From Telopea speciosissima (taxonomy: Eukaryota > Streptophyta > Magnoliopsida > Proteales > Proteaceae), in the NCBI RefSeq assembly GCF_018873765.1, contig NC_057924.1, forward strand, positions 16,703,001-16,767,000: a DNA stretch of 64,000 nt. The letters run 5' to 3'. Shown here one piece after another: positions 21,150 through 32,290 of this stretch. The position numbers and the translations under genes were made by a program. Positions within the stretch are counted from its first letter, which is position 1. Each line of letters opens with the position of its first letter. Under the pieces are notes generated by a model. It had not been told where the DNA came from, did not search any database, and saw nothing but the letters and a program-made list of their open reading frames with translations.

Positions 21150-22129
21150 AACAAGTAAAGTTTGACATTTACAAGTAACCATGAGACCATGCCACAAACC
21201 ATGCTTCAATGATAATACCCAATGGGGGTCTTGCCACAACCCTTCTTATGCTGTAATAGTTTCAGGGAAAGTCTATTACATGTATTTAATTTGATTAATA
21301 TTGCACTCCATACAGCATTTTTTCTTTGTTTTTTCAAAAAAAAAAAAAAAAAAACTGATCGGTTCTAAGACTATTTTAGTCCATGCACTCTCTTCTGACA
21401 GCCCTTCATCTTTAGAATTTCTGAGAGAAAAATGGGTCTCAATAGCCCTGTTCTTTAGAATTTTATCATCCTAACAGCCCTTCATCTTTAGAATTTTATC
21501 TTAATCTCCCCTCCAAGCCCAAAGACCAAATTATCATCATTATAGTTGGGAATTTTGATCATCCATCCAAAGAGGCCAGGTAGGCAGCAGTTATCATATT
21601 TAACATAGCTAGTTTTCTTCAGTTTGTATGAACTATGGTATATGGCTTGATTTTTCGTTTATTAAACCAAATGTTCTTATCAAGCTAGGTCCAGAGGAGG
21701 TACTTTATAAACTTTGGAGAGAACATACTTCTAATATAGGGACAACAAATAATCAAAATATCATACTTCTAATATATGGAGAGAACATACCAGCAAGGAA
21801 GCAATCAATTCAAGACCTTTGAAATGATCCTACAAAAGGAAGAAAACACAATAAAGAAATAAATCCGATGGAAATCACAAAAATAGCATTTAAAGAAGGA
21901 ACCCAGATTGCACTTATGGAAAGATTAGAACTTTAGTGGTGTAAGACAAACAATTCCTATAATGTTTTCAAGCCATTTTATAACTGAAACTTCAGTTGCT
22001 GCACAGTAAACAACTGATTTATAAGTGCCTTACAAAAGAGAAGTAGAAATAAACTTGTGCCCTAGATGATCAGGACCTGGAGCCAATGAAATGGCAAATC
22101 ATGCTAAAAAGGAACAATGTGATGCATCA
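21150..22129. other. Intergenic DNA
   Basis: No gene seen. A 21-23 bp direct repeat around acagcccttcatctttagaa occurs at about 21399 and 21474. An A17 tract lies near 21337. Confidence 0.4.
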
Positions 22130-22336
22130 AAAACATTGAATACCAAGAGATGGGCGAGAGCTGGAGAGAGCACCAGTATGCAATTTAATCATTTCACTCC
22201 ACAGAGGGGTTTTGCTCAGTGTGCATCTAGCAGCATAGACTGCTAAAGCTGCTACTATAGATGGACAATACATAATACTTGCATAACACACCAGACCAAG
22301 ACCAAGCTCAGCAAGAAAGAAGACCATGTTTTCCAT
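22130..22336 (-). pseudogene. Cyclin B C-terminal-domain exon fragment
   Basis: The minus frame opens MENMVFFLAELGL, then YCPSIVAALAVYAARCTL, then KTPLWSEMIKLHTG. This is the cyclin C-terminal fold of plant mitotic (B-type) cyclins. Similarity stops at HTG, where a GT (CATACTG/GTGCTC) could be an exon donor; downstream codons are unrelated. A stop lies one codon upstream of the ATG, and a tiny duplication adds GL after AELGL. No other cyclin exon is nearby, so it is an isolated captured or leftover exon. Confidence 0.75.
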
Positions 22337-23099
22337 TTATTTTGAATAAATAAAACTTCATGAACATCCAAATCGATGTAGATTCGCTTTCGATTCGAAC
22401 TACTTCTTTGGTCTCGGTTTTAGAGGCTCCTTCTTCTCCGGTCTCCAAGATTGCTGTTCCAGTCATGCCCGTGGCTTCCAACGTTTCTAAGTTTAATAGA
22501 TTCTATAATGGAGGCACAGGTTCTGGCTCTATATCGGCTGGGAGCTGGAAGTCGTATTCGACCTCGAGAATGCAAATTGAATCTCACTCCTGCATTTTTT
22601 GCCCAAATAATGAACTTGACGAAAGAGGGGTTTTAAAATTACAGTTCCTTAGGGATTTGAGGCGCACAAGGAGAGGGACAGAGGGGTTTTTTCCCTGTTT
22701 CTAACCTTTTCCACAGGTTGCTGCTTCTCCGGACACGCACAGTCCGTTCCACCATGAACGACGCGGCTCACAGTCCGTGAGCACCATGAACGAGAGAGAG
22801 AGAGAGAAAGAGAGATACAGAGGGATAGAGAGAGAGAGAGAGAGATTTACCTGGACGGTGGAGGGACAGCTGCAGAGATCTCGAGCTTGAGGTGAGGACG
22901 ATGACAGAAGCAAGAGAGAAATGAACGAGAGAGAGGAGAGTTGCAGGTTGCTGCCTAGGGTTTTCGAGGGTTTGCTATGCTCGAATGGTGTCTTTCTGCC
23001 ATAGGTTGAGCAAGAGTTTGGACCTATGGTTCGCGTATTGCAAGGTTTTATCGAGTAACAGTCTTTGATGCAGAAACCGAATCTTCGCAGAAGCTCAAA
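22337..23099. other. Unassigned region with GA repeats
   Basis: A plus frame of 114 codons (22360-22704) begins MNIQIDVDSLSIRTTSLVSV and is serine-rich; I do not recognise it and it may be chance. GA-rich microsatellites lie at about 22793-22845. Confidence 0.3.
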
Positions 23100-23690
23100 T
23101 AAAAATTCTCATCCTAGGGAATCATAAGCCTTTTGAACATTCAGATTTAAGCCAATGCTACCTCCATATGACCTTTCTACTCATGATATTTGTGAATTCT
23201 AAATTCATACTAATGTTAGACAAAATAATATTCCCTTTCTCAAAAACACCTTGCTCCTTTGATAGTAATTTAGACAGGAGAGTTGATTGCATGATCGCTA
23301 ACAAATTAGAAATGAGGTTATAAATGGAGTTTCCCAAGAAGACCAGCCTAAATTTATCCAGATTTAATGCACCCTCCACATCTGGGATCAAAGAAATAAA
23401 GTTATTATTTATCCGCTTCATCAAGACATTTTCTATGAAAATTAAAGTTCTGGATAGCTATGCAAATATCAGGAGAGTATTGAATTAAAACAGTCTTCTG
23501 GTTCCTTGGCACGACAAGCCACCATAGCATGGTCAAACTTGTTACAAACCCCACAACTAGATGGAGAACTCTCACAGATAAAATCTTATTTAAAGAGAAA
23601 CATCTCCAAAGAACCTGAGCATTCCCTTTCCACCATAATAGCATCAAGCCTTGGCTGTGAGTCCTCAATAACCACACAAACCCTAGAAAA
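23100..23690 (-). pseudogene. L1-type LINE remnant, internally deleted
   Basis: Minus strand: a zinc-knuckle block (CGVCNKFDHAMVAC, C-X2-C-X4-H-X4-C) as at the end of plant L1 ORF1, followed closely by a reverse-transcriptase block (NNFISLIPDVEGALNLDKFR, then SKEQGVFEKGNIILSN). The endonuclease that should lie between them is missing. Dead and 3' truncated. Confidence 0.7.
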
Positions 23691-24254
23691 TTGACCTAAC
23701 TGAGCCTCCTTCGTCCCTCTATAGATGGCGACTGGTATGTTAAGGAATTCACATTTGTACTATTGTTCCATTTACCACCTACTACATTTACACTTTACAA
23801 TCTTTATACTTTATTGCATTGTACAACACTCAACACTTGTATAAATTATTCTATAAAGAATACAAACACGAAGAGTTTTACACATTCTAATATGGAATAA
23901 GAACCATGGTTGTGCACTAAGTAACTTTGTGTCCAGAGATCTCTAACCCTCTCTACCACCTATCACCACAACCAACTAGGCTTCCGCCACCAGCATCATC
24001 TTGCCGCCAAGCTGCTGCCCCTGTAGGGATTTTCCTTTTCGGGGCTCTGTTTTCGTTGCCCTTTTAGGGATCTAAATCTTTCGCACGGCTCTGGCCAACA
24101 CACTTGCAAGGATCCTACTTTCGCACAATTCTATTGTTGATGCCTTTGTAGTGTTTTGAATCCTCGTCATGGCTTTGCTCCCGCTGTCATAGTCACGCTC
24201 CGCCACTCAGCCTGCCACCATGATCAGTACCTTTATTTTCCTGCGCAAACTTTT
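23691..24254. other. Intergenic DNA
   Basis: No gene or element recognised in this stretch. Confidence 0.35.
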
Positions 24255-24930
24255 TTTATTTTCCACATCCTATGCATTACGTTTTACCATTTTTTAACTT
24301 GGAAATTTCTTGAGTACCAATCCGTTTAATCGTGTTTACCAAGGTAGCCATGCCTACACCTTTGAACAATATGCATGTTGTATGTAACTTGAATGTGACA
24401 AAATACAGAATCATGTCTTCAACTTTCGCCCACTCGTGCTCTAAGCAAAAGAGGGGCATTCTGTAGACATTGGATTTTGTCACACTAGAGGATCCTTGAG
24501 ACGATGATGAATCGAGTCTGACACTACTCTCAAAGACTGCATGACGAAAAATTATCAGTTTCCCCTAGGGTGACTTGAGTGCACATGCCTTATTAGAATT
24601 GGCTGAACTTCTAGGATAACTTTGTTTCATCATTTCAAGCCCAAAACCTAGCCTTTGATGCAAAGATGACGTCGTTTGGCCATTATTAAATGTGAATTAC
24701 TATTTTGTGGGTCCATCCGCTTTGAGTATAATTTTGACTGTATTTCCAACATACTTTATCTTATCTTCACATCATCGGATAAATTTCGGAAAAAAAAAAC
24801 TTTTTAATGATATATGGCTTGCGAAAAGCCAACAGTCGGATCTCTTGATATCGTCATCTGAAACTCGACCAATAAAGTAACAATTAGGATTTTCTGGTCC
24901 TATCGGGGTTGTTACATTTAAAGCATCACG

Positions 24931-25197
24931 CAACGAGAGCTTCCTTCTGACCTTTCTCGAATTCTTAGAGAAGATAAGGCTAGGTTACCTGTCTTCTGTT
25001 TTAATTGTTTTTGTACTCTTGGGCTTTTGGGGTTTTATTTTTTCTATGGTTTGGAGTTGTGAGAGCGTTTCTTTTGTCTCCTTGGGTCAAGGTAAGGCGG
25101 GCTATGTCCCCCCCGTTGTAGTTTGCTATTTGGTTTTATTATTTAATAAAGTTTTAGGGGCTTCCCTGTGTCCCAGATAATATTCTGGATAAAAAAA
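24931..25197 (+). mobile_element. 5'-truncated LINE insertion
   Basis: A 267-bp 3' end of an L1-type LINE (ggctatgtcccccc, then gtcccagataatattctgga and an A7 tail) is flanked by a perfect 18-bp duplication TACATTTAAAGCATCACG (24913-24930, 25198-25215). The same 3' end occurs at 52110-52230. The duplicate region near 30350 lacks the insertion. Confidence 0.88.
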
Positions 25198-25355
25198 TAC
25201 ATTTAAAGCATCACGGTTGTATTCTCCTCCACGATTCCGCTTTCCCTGATCTGCTATAAAATACCAAATCGACTGATCCCATAAATTAAATATGATTGTA
25301 CCATACTCTATCATTCTTTTACTAAAACCTTATGGAAAACAATTAATTAAAACTT

Positions 25356-27087
25356 GGGAAATTTATGAAACACCCCCTGCAAATGGGTCAAAATTCAGAT
25401 CACCCCCTGTATTAGAGCCCAATACTCAGATTACACCCTACCGTTAGTGATCCACCCTTAAACGATGAAGTCAGCTACTTAAATATTTTTTTAAACCCTA
25501 AACTACCCTTGTGCAATGTAAAGTTATAATATTACCCTTGCAGAGAAAACCCCCAAATTCGAATGTTTTCCTCTTCGTTCTTCACTCTCTTCCTAAATGA
25601 CCTGCAACTCCAAAATTGAAGTTTGCCGGAGTGAAGAAAGACAACGAATTTGAAACATGGCTTGCCAAGATTAAAGTCAAAAGTGATTTTTAATCTGATT
25701 CATCTAAGGTACCTATGGTTGGATGCTAATAAACACTGTCGCGACAACATTCTTCCGATTCCCTAACCGAGCTCGCAACCTACAGTTTCTCAAAGCTAAG
25801 GGCTTCCCCTGCAACCCACCACTACCGACTTGTAACCCTCCACTACCGACCTGCAACCCTAAACTGATTTTGTTTACCCTCTCAATTACCCTCTCAAAAC
25901 CCATGAATGTCAATGAACAGAAAAACTGAAATGGATTTCAAATCCTTTGTAAGTTCTTTTTTTCTGGAAATGCAAAATGCAGAGATATAAAAGGATATAA
26001 TGAGGAGGATTGCAAAGATTAAAGGCTAACAGCCGATTCGATTTCTCTCCATTGTCCCATTTCTTCTACCAACTCCAACTAGAGAAAACCAAGAAAAGCC
26101 AAAGCCCTGCAAAAACTCCCATTTATTCTTTCTTCTCCCTGATCACACAAACCAAATTTTAGAAGCCCTTAAAATGATGAAGACAATCATATGAGAAATC
26201 AGAAAACCCATAACCCTTTCCAAAACCAACAGAACAAACTCCCAACCCAAGAATTGCAGAAATCGAAATCGGCAGAACCAAAACCCTAGAACCTTCTCGT
26301 TTTGGGTTTTCCATTTTAAATCTCAGGAATTAAATTTTGTGAATTTTTCTTTAAATTCCCATCTCTCATGGCAGTGCCTTCTTTTGATTTTCTTCAGTAA
26401 ATCAAATCTTAGTTTTAATAACCACAGAGCCCTCTGTTATTAACTTTTTCAGCATAAAGTTCCACACTGTTCTTCGGGAACTTAAATTGTTTCTGAACAA
26501 CTGAAGCAAGTTCCTTGGTTCTTCTGCTCTTCTCACTTAGAACGTTCTGGGTACAAGTAGCCCTGATGATGATCTCTGTGTGCATAGGAGTAGCTCTGAC
26601 ATCAACACTAGAGTAGCCATCCTCGGCAAGCTCTCTGGTGAGAACCTCGTTGAGCTCCACAAAGAAAACTCCATCGGCAATGAACTTACACTTTTTGCTC
26701 ATTTGAGTCCCCATTCTCGAAGGAATCATGCGATTTTCGTTCCCAAATGAAGCAACAAAAGGGCACATGATTTCTTTTTAGCTTCTCTTCGCAAGGTTAT
26801 TGAAACCCTAAGTAAAGAGAAGCAGTGGCGGCGGCGGCGGTGGTGGTGGCGGTGCTGCCAGCGGAGTTGCAAGGAAGGGGTGGGGTATCTTAGGTTGAAG
26901 ATGAAGGAAGGGTAGTATTGTAAATTGAATTCTAATGTTTTAGTACAAGGCTAAAATAGTCCTTTTACAATAATAATTAACAGCAGACTAACACCGTTAC
27001 TATAGAGGGGGTAATCTGAGTATTTTCAAATTTCAGGGGGTGATCTGAGTTTCGACCCATTTTCAGGGGGTGTTTCGTAAATTTCCC
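25356..27087. mobile_element. Mutator-type element carrying a host gene piece (Pack-MULE)
   Basis: 1732-bp element. The left end GGGAAATTTATGAAACACCC and the reverse of the right end GGGAAATTTACGAAACACCC match, and similarity continues for about 55 bp (both ends read TCAGATCACCCCCTG). It is flanked by a perfect 9-bp duplication TTAAAACTT (25347-25355, 27088-27096), the Mutator hallmark. No transposase is present. It holds an RPS3 segment at 26415-26768, with leader-like GCC/CTT-rich DNA beside it. The paralogous region near 30540 lacks the element. Confidence 0.92.
26415..26768 (-). pseudogene. RPS3: Ribosomal protein S3 (uS3) N-terminal fragment inside the Pack-MULE
   Basis: The frame contains the uS3 start region from [18 protein letters not shown], then [22 protein letters not shown] and [15 protein letters not shown], about 95 residues covering the N-terminal KH-domain part of a family protein near 230 residues long. 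It then runs GY-stop, so most of the KH domain and the whole C-terminal half are missing. Several conserved arginines are C, H or Q, as expected from CpG decay. An extra 18 residues precede the usual start. The frame is open and could be transcribed, but it is not a functional ribosomal protein gene. Confidence 0.9.
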
Positions 27088-27150
27088 TTAAAACTTTGCT
27101 TTTCACCTGCGGGTAATACAATACTATCATGCGCACTCCAAGATACATCA

Positions 27151-28310
27151 TGGAGTCTGTTTTAGTTCTACACACTAGTGTGATCCAATTATTTCATGGA
27201 GTCCATTTCAATTATGCATGTTGGTGCGGTCTTCCCCAGTTTTACACAATGGTGCAATCTACTTATCTTATCAATTCTGTTCTAGTTCTATATGATGGTA
27301 CTGATAGCAACGATAGAAGTGAAACGATACCAATACCATTCCAAAAATTAAATTGAGACAGGATCTCGATGAACACATGCAATAATATGAATCAATACTA
27401 GGTTGAAGGTTATATAGAATGCACTATTGGCATGTTTTTCTAAAGGATTGCAGCACATGCACTTGATCGTTGTCTACAAATTCCCTTCAAGCCCAAATCT
27501 CCTTTGTTCTATGCTCTTGAGTAAGAAGTCTCTTTTTCTATTGCTTTCAAGTTTAATCCAAAAACAAAGTAATGTTGTGTTACTAAATTTTGGGCTAAGA
27601 CTTCTCTTTTATAGAAAACCCCTAATTTGATGATTCCAAATAGACTAACGAGATCAAACCAAGTGGTGTAATCCTAAAGGGTGATCATTAAGTTGTCCTT
27701 AATTGTACAAAAGGACAATCTTACCAATGGTGTTACATGAAAATCCATGCGGTAGATATTTTCATCACAGTTTACCCCTTCACTACCAACATCCTCAATT
27801 CATGATCACAAGTATCAAATAAAATAATGCACTAATAAAGCAAGCTCATTGTAAATTAATCCACGAGTATTAGGATCAATGACTAATCAAAATATGGAAA
27901 CCCTATTGATGATCACCCCCGTTCACGCATATACCCCACACAACGAGCGTCCGGTGTATAGTTAGTCATGTCGGTAGACATCAACCATTGGATCTCCATG
28001 ATTGCATGAAATAAAATACACAATAGTAACTGCCTCTCAGGTATGAGAAAAGAAACTACTAGAGCTCAACACAATTAATTGCCCGCATTTATATTTCGAT
28101 TCCCTATTAAAAAAAAAAACATGTGACAACCTTAGAATAGAGTGCCCAAGTATATCCATAGTTTTAAACAATAAACGGTTAAAATGGGCGATTACATATT
28201 ATCGAAATAATCATAACAAACACATTGGATATAAAATAATAATAATTAATTTAATCAAATTAAATTGGGTTTGATGGACACACATCAAATATAAATAATC
28301 TAATAGGTAT
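27151..28310. other. Region between the duplicated copies
   Basis: 27150-27310 begins with degenerate tandem words (gttctacacactagtgtgatcc) like those at 28311-28680. The remainder has no recognisable gene. Confidence 0.4.
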
Positions 28311-28680
28311 TGTCTACTCCAATTCCACGTGTTGATTATCCACTTATATCATCGAGTCCATTCCAATTCTGCATGCTAATATGGTCTACTCCAATTCTAC
28401 ATACTGGTGTGATCAACTGATCTCATCGAGTCAGTTCCAGTTCTACATACTAGTATGGTTTGCTCTAGTACTACATATTGTTACAATCCACTTATCTCAT
28501 TGAGTATTTTTCAATTCTAGATACTAGTATAATTCACCTCTTATCATCGTGATCGAGTTTATTCCAATTTTGCATGCTGGTGCGGTTTACCCATTTTATC
28601 CCAAATAGAGTCTATGTTCCAATTTTGCATGTTGGTATGGCCTGCTCCAGTCCTATGTACTGATACATTTTGTGGCATTC
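28311..28680 (+). repeat. Degenerate minisatellite, about 70-bp period
   Basis: Repeated words ccaattctgcatgctggt, atggtctactcc, ctacatactagta and atctcatcgagt recur in the same order about five times with heavy divergence. A shorter relative is at 27140-27310. Confidence 0.65.
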
Positions 28681-28779
28681 ACCAATATTCTGTATCTGCA
28701 TATGTCTAGTCGACCCAAGAGCATTGGTCCAGCTTACAACGCACACCACCTCATCATATACCCATATTACATTTTATTT

Positions 28780-30600
28780 TTCACATTCCATGCATCGCAT
28801 TTTACCGTATTTTAACTTGGAAAGGTCATGTGTACCAATCCATTTAATCGTAGTTACTAAAGTAGACTCGCTTACAACCGTCTTTAAGATGTATGTTGTA
28901 TTTAGCTTGGATGTGACAAAATACAGAGTCATGTCTTTAACTTTCGTCTATTCATGTCCTCAGTAAAAGAGGGGTATTCTGTAGACATTGGATTTTGTCA
29001 CCCTAGAGGACCCTTGATACGATGATGAATTGAGTCTGACACTATTTTCAAAGATTGCAAAACAAAAAAATGATTGTTTTTCACCTTTTCCCTTGGGATG
29101 ATTTGGGTGCTCAAACCTAATTAGAATTGGCCGAAACTTATAAGATAACTGTGTTCCATCATTTCACGCCCAAAACCTAACCTTTGGTGAAAAAAGGGCG
29201 TCATTTGGCCATTATTACATTTGAATTACTATTCTACGTGTTTATTGCTTAGTATAATTTTGACTGTGTTTATAACATAATTTCATCTTATCTCCACATC
29301 AATGGATAGAATTCAAAAAAAAAAATTCCCAATGATATATGGCTTTGATTGGATCTCTTGATAAAATCATCCGAAAACCAACCAATAAAATAACAAATTA
29401 AGATACTCTAGGGTAGGGGTGTCAACCAATCGGGCTCGGTCGGTCTCGGTCGGGCCTGAACGGGCCTCACCAATTTTATAGGCTGCACCGTGTCCGACTG
29501 TTTAGGCATTCGAGCTTGCCTTGGGCGGGCATGGTACGGTTTCATTTCGGTCGGACAGTGTTTGGTCTTTAATCGGGGCAACCTTATTCAGGCTAAACGG
29601 GTCTCGATCGGGCTAATGACCTATTTAACTCTAAACGGTCGGGCTAATTGATGTTTCAAACCAAATGTCATGTAATGGATTCAATCTTTTTAAATTGACA
29701 CTTCTCAACACTGATGTTAATATAACATTATACCCTTCAATGGGTCCCATCTCATCAACAGTGAGCGATTTGAGTGAAATAATAGTAGAGGTGGGTTCAG
29801 GAAAGGAGTAGTCAATTTGGCTATTTCTTCTTCTTATTCTTCTTCATCTGCTAAGTTGTCTATTAGCTTCATTAGAAGTGGGTTTAGGCCAAAACTCACC
29901 CAAATATAGCCGCCATGACTTCCCCTCCGACTTCGTCTTTGGTGCATGAGCTTCAGCTTATCAGGTATATTATCATCAAAAACCTTATATTAGATTTCCT
30001 GTCATCAAATTTAAACTAAATTGTTTCTTTGTGGAAGATTAGATTAGGAGGAGTTAATTAAATCATAGATAAGAAAATACTAAGTATATATGTGGTGGTG
30101 GTTCTGTGTTGAAGGTGGAAGGAGTAGCAGGAGAGGATGGAAGATCACCCAATTCCTGGGATATCTTTACACATCAAGGTCGGGCTAGGTCGGGCTAGCA
30201 TTTGGTCGGTCCGGTCGGGCGCTCGACGGGCTAAGACCCCACACCGAGACCAACCGGTTACTAAATGTGCCAGGCTGGGTCGGGCAGGCTCGGTCGGTTC
30301 TACGGGGTCGGGCCTTGAATTGACACCCCTACTCTAGGGCCTACCAAGGTTGTTATACTTAAAACATCATGTTTGTAGTCCCCTACATGATTCCTCTTCC
30401 CCTGATCTGCTATTGGAATACCAAATCGATCCCGTAAATTAAATACGATTGTACCAAAATCTATTTTTTCCCATAAATTAAATACAATTGTACCAAAATC
30501 TATCTTTTTTTTTAAAAATTTATAAAAATAATTAAGTGAAACTTGACTTTTCACCCATCGATAATACAATACTATAATGCGCATTCCATGATACATCATG
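28780..30600 (+). repeat. Direct duplication, copy 2
   Basis: Parallel to 24255-27150 in the same orientation; it carries its own hAT-like insertion (29414-30331) but lacks the LINE and Pack-MULE of copy 1. It shares the order of landmarks from ttccatgcatcgcattttac to atacatcatg. Confidence 0.75.
29414..30331. mobile_element. hAT-like element, 918 bp
   Basis: Starts TAGGGGTGTCAACC, ends AATTGACACCCCTA, flanked by perfect CTCTAGGG (29406-29413, 30332-30339). The outer parts are gggctcggtcgg-type repeats. The centre (about 29910-30140) contains an ATG frame MTSPPTSSLVHELQLIR that stops at a GTATAT donor-like site, possibly a captured host exon that I cannot identify. Confidence 0.88.
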
Positions 30601-30808
30601 TTTGCTTAGATGATTTTAACCGTACATTTACCTGATTAGAAATAGGAAAAAAAGTATTTGGATCAGGTGGTTACGATTCATCCAATACATGAGTGAGAGT
30701 CCACGGAAGTGAGGTTAGGGAACGCTTAAATCAAATAAACCAATCTAGGATAACCTAAACAAGGAGTTGCTTGAGAGAGAACTGCTTCAGGACTGATCAG
30801 ATTTGTAA

Positions 30809-32290
30809 ATGGTCACCGGCATGTCGACTCCGGTGACCCACGATGCTACTCCTTCCTCCTTTGATGGTGGTGGTAATGCACCAAGGAGCGATCAACAGCG
30901 ATCGTGGGTTAGTTTGTTTCCTGGTGGGAAGATCAGGGAGGGATCGGATGATATCCCCTACTTTGAACCATCAGTGACTGACAGCAAAAAGGTTGCACAT
31001 TGTAATTGTGATGATGTTGCAGAGGAGAAGGATAGATGGGAATCAGCCCTAGTTGGGTATGTCTTTGGTCCAAAGCCTTCTTTCTCATCTATGAAACGCT
31101 TTACAAAGGAGAAATGGTCTCACGTGGGAGAGGTGGAAATGTTTGGCTTAGAAGGTGGAATATTTGTTTTTGACTTCCAGGAAGCGGATTTGGGTAGGCA
31201 GATCTTGGATGAGGGACCTTGGTCAATGGGTACGCGGCCGCTAGTCTTGCGGCCCTGGTCGCCAGAGGTTTCCCTGTCTAAGAGGGAAGAAACTAAATTA
31301 CCTTTATGGGTGAGGTTTTACGGTCTGAACTTACACCTATGGGGGCCAAGATCTTTGGGGAAGATTGCTAGTGTTCTTGGATGGCCGATCTGTGCAGACC
31401 GTAGAACATCCAACTGCAAACGACTTTCTTTTGCTCGGGTGTATGTCTCAATCAAGGCGGCTCATGGTCTGCCTCGTGCTATTCCAATTGTTCAAGACGA
31501 TGGCTTGGTTGTGGAACAATCTATAGAGTATGACTGGGTCCCTCCTCTCTGCAGCATGCGTAAAATTTATGGGCATGGAGACATGTCTTGCCCTAAGACT
31601 GTTGTCGTGCTGTGGGAGAAGACCCAAGATGCAATGTAGGTTGATGGACAGTGGCATTCCATTAACAGATGGAGGAATAGCAACAAGCATGGTCTGTAAA
31701 TGGACTCTAACACCCAAAAGGGATCTGAGTTAGCGGTGCCGCTGCAAGGCACCTCCTCGGTCGTCGGTGGTGGTGATAATTCTGTTATAACTGCCAAGGG
31801 TGATAGTGGCACCATAACTACAAATTTGAATGGGAATGCAACTGGTGGGACCGCTCAGGTGATTGGTGCTGATGTGGCAAAGAATGATTCGACTTCAAAG
31901 AAGTGTCTAGTGGAGTTGATCGTGGGAAGACGATTTTGTCCCCTGATGGTGGAAAGCGTAAAGGGCATGCAGTTAAGGAAGTGGCCAACATTGGAATCTC
32001 CTCCCCTACGAATCCAACTCTTGCTATTGGTGTGGGTGCTAGTGCAACAACGTCTCCCCCCCTCCTCCAAGTCAAAGACCCTGGCTTCTAGTTCTAAGAT
32101 CCTGCAGTCTGCAACCTTGCCCACTCCAGGCTTGGTTAGTAATAATCGATATGCAGTTTTGCAGATTGAAGAACCTCCTGCGAATACTAATGCCTCACTT
32201 GAGGATGAGTTGATTCCCATTAGTGTGCATGATTGCAGTCCGGGACGGAGTCACCCTGTGCGTCGCTCCACCTCTCCCATTTCTATATGA
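30809..32290 (+). pseudogene. L1 ORF1 (DUF4283 Gag-like protein), two stops
   Basis: One frame of 494 codons broken by TAG (31637-31639) and TAA (31697-31699). The DUF4283-like domain is visible at about residues 60-200 (WESALVGYVFGPKPSF, DEGPWSMGTRPLVLRPW, LPLWVRFYGLNLHLW). A degenerate knuckle follows (YDWVPPLCSMRKIYGHG, one Cys replaced by Arg context). The tail is low-complexity. Its product would bind element RNA. The stop TGA (32288-32290) overlaps the ORF2 start ATG (32287-32289) as ATGA. Confidence 0.85.

Larger units (their letters stand above)
24255..27150 (+). repeat. Direct duplication, copy 1
   Basis: Apart from two insertions (24931-25197 and 25356-27087), this region aligns in the same orientation with 28780-30600. 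Shared stretches include ctgtagacattggattttgt (24461 vs 28980) and taatacaatactat-atgcgca at the far end (27115 vs 30562). Origin unknown; it could be LTRs or a tandem repeat of an unclassified element. Confidence 0.75.
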
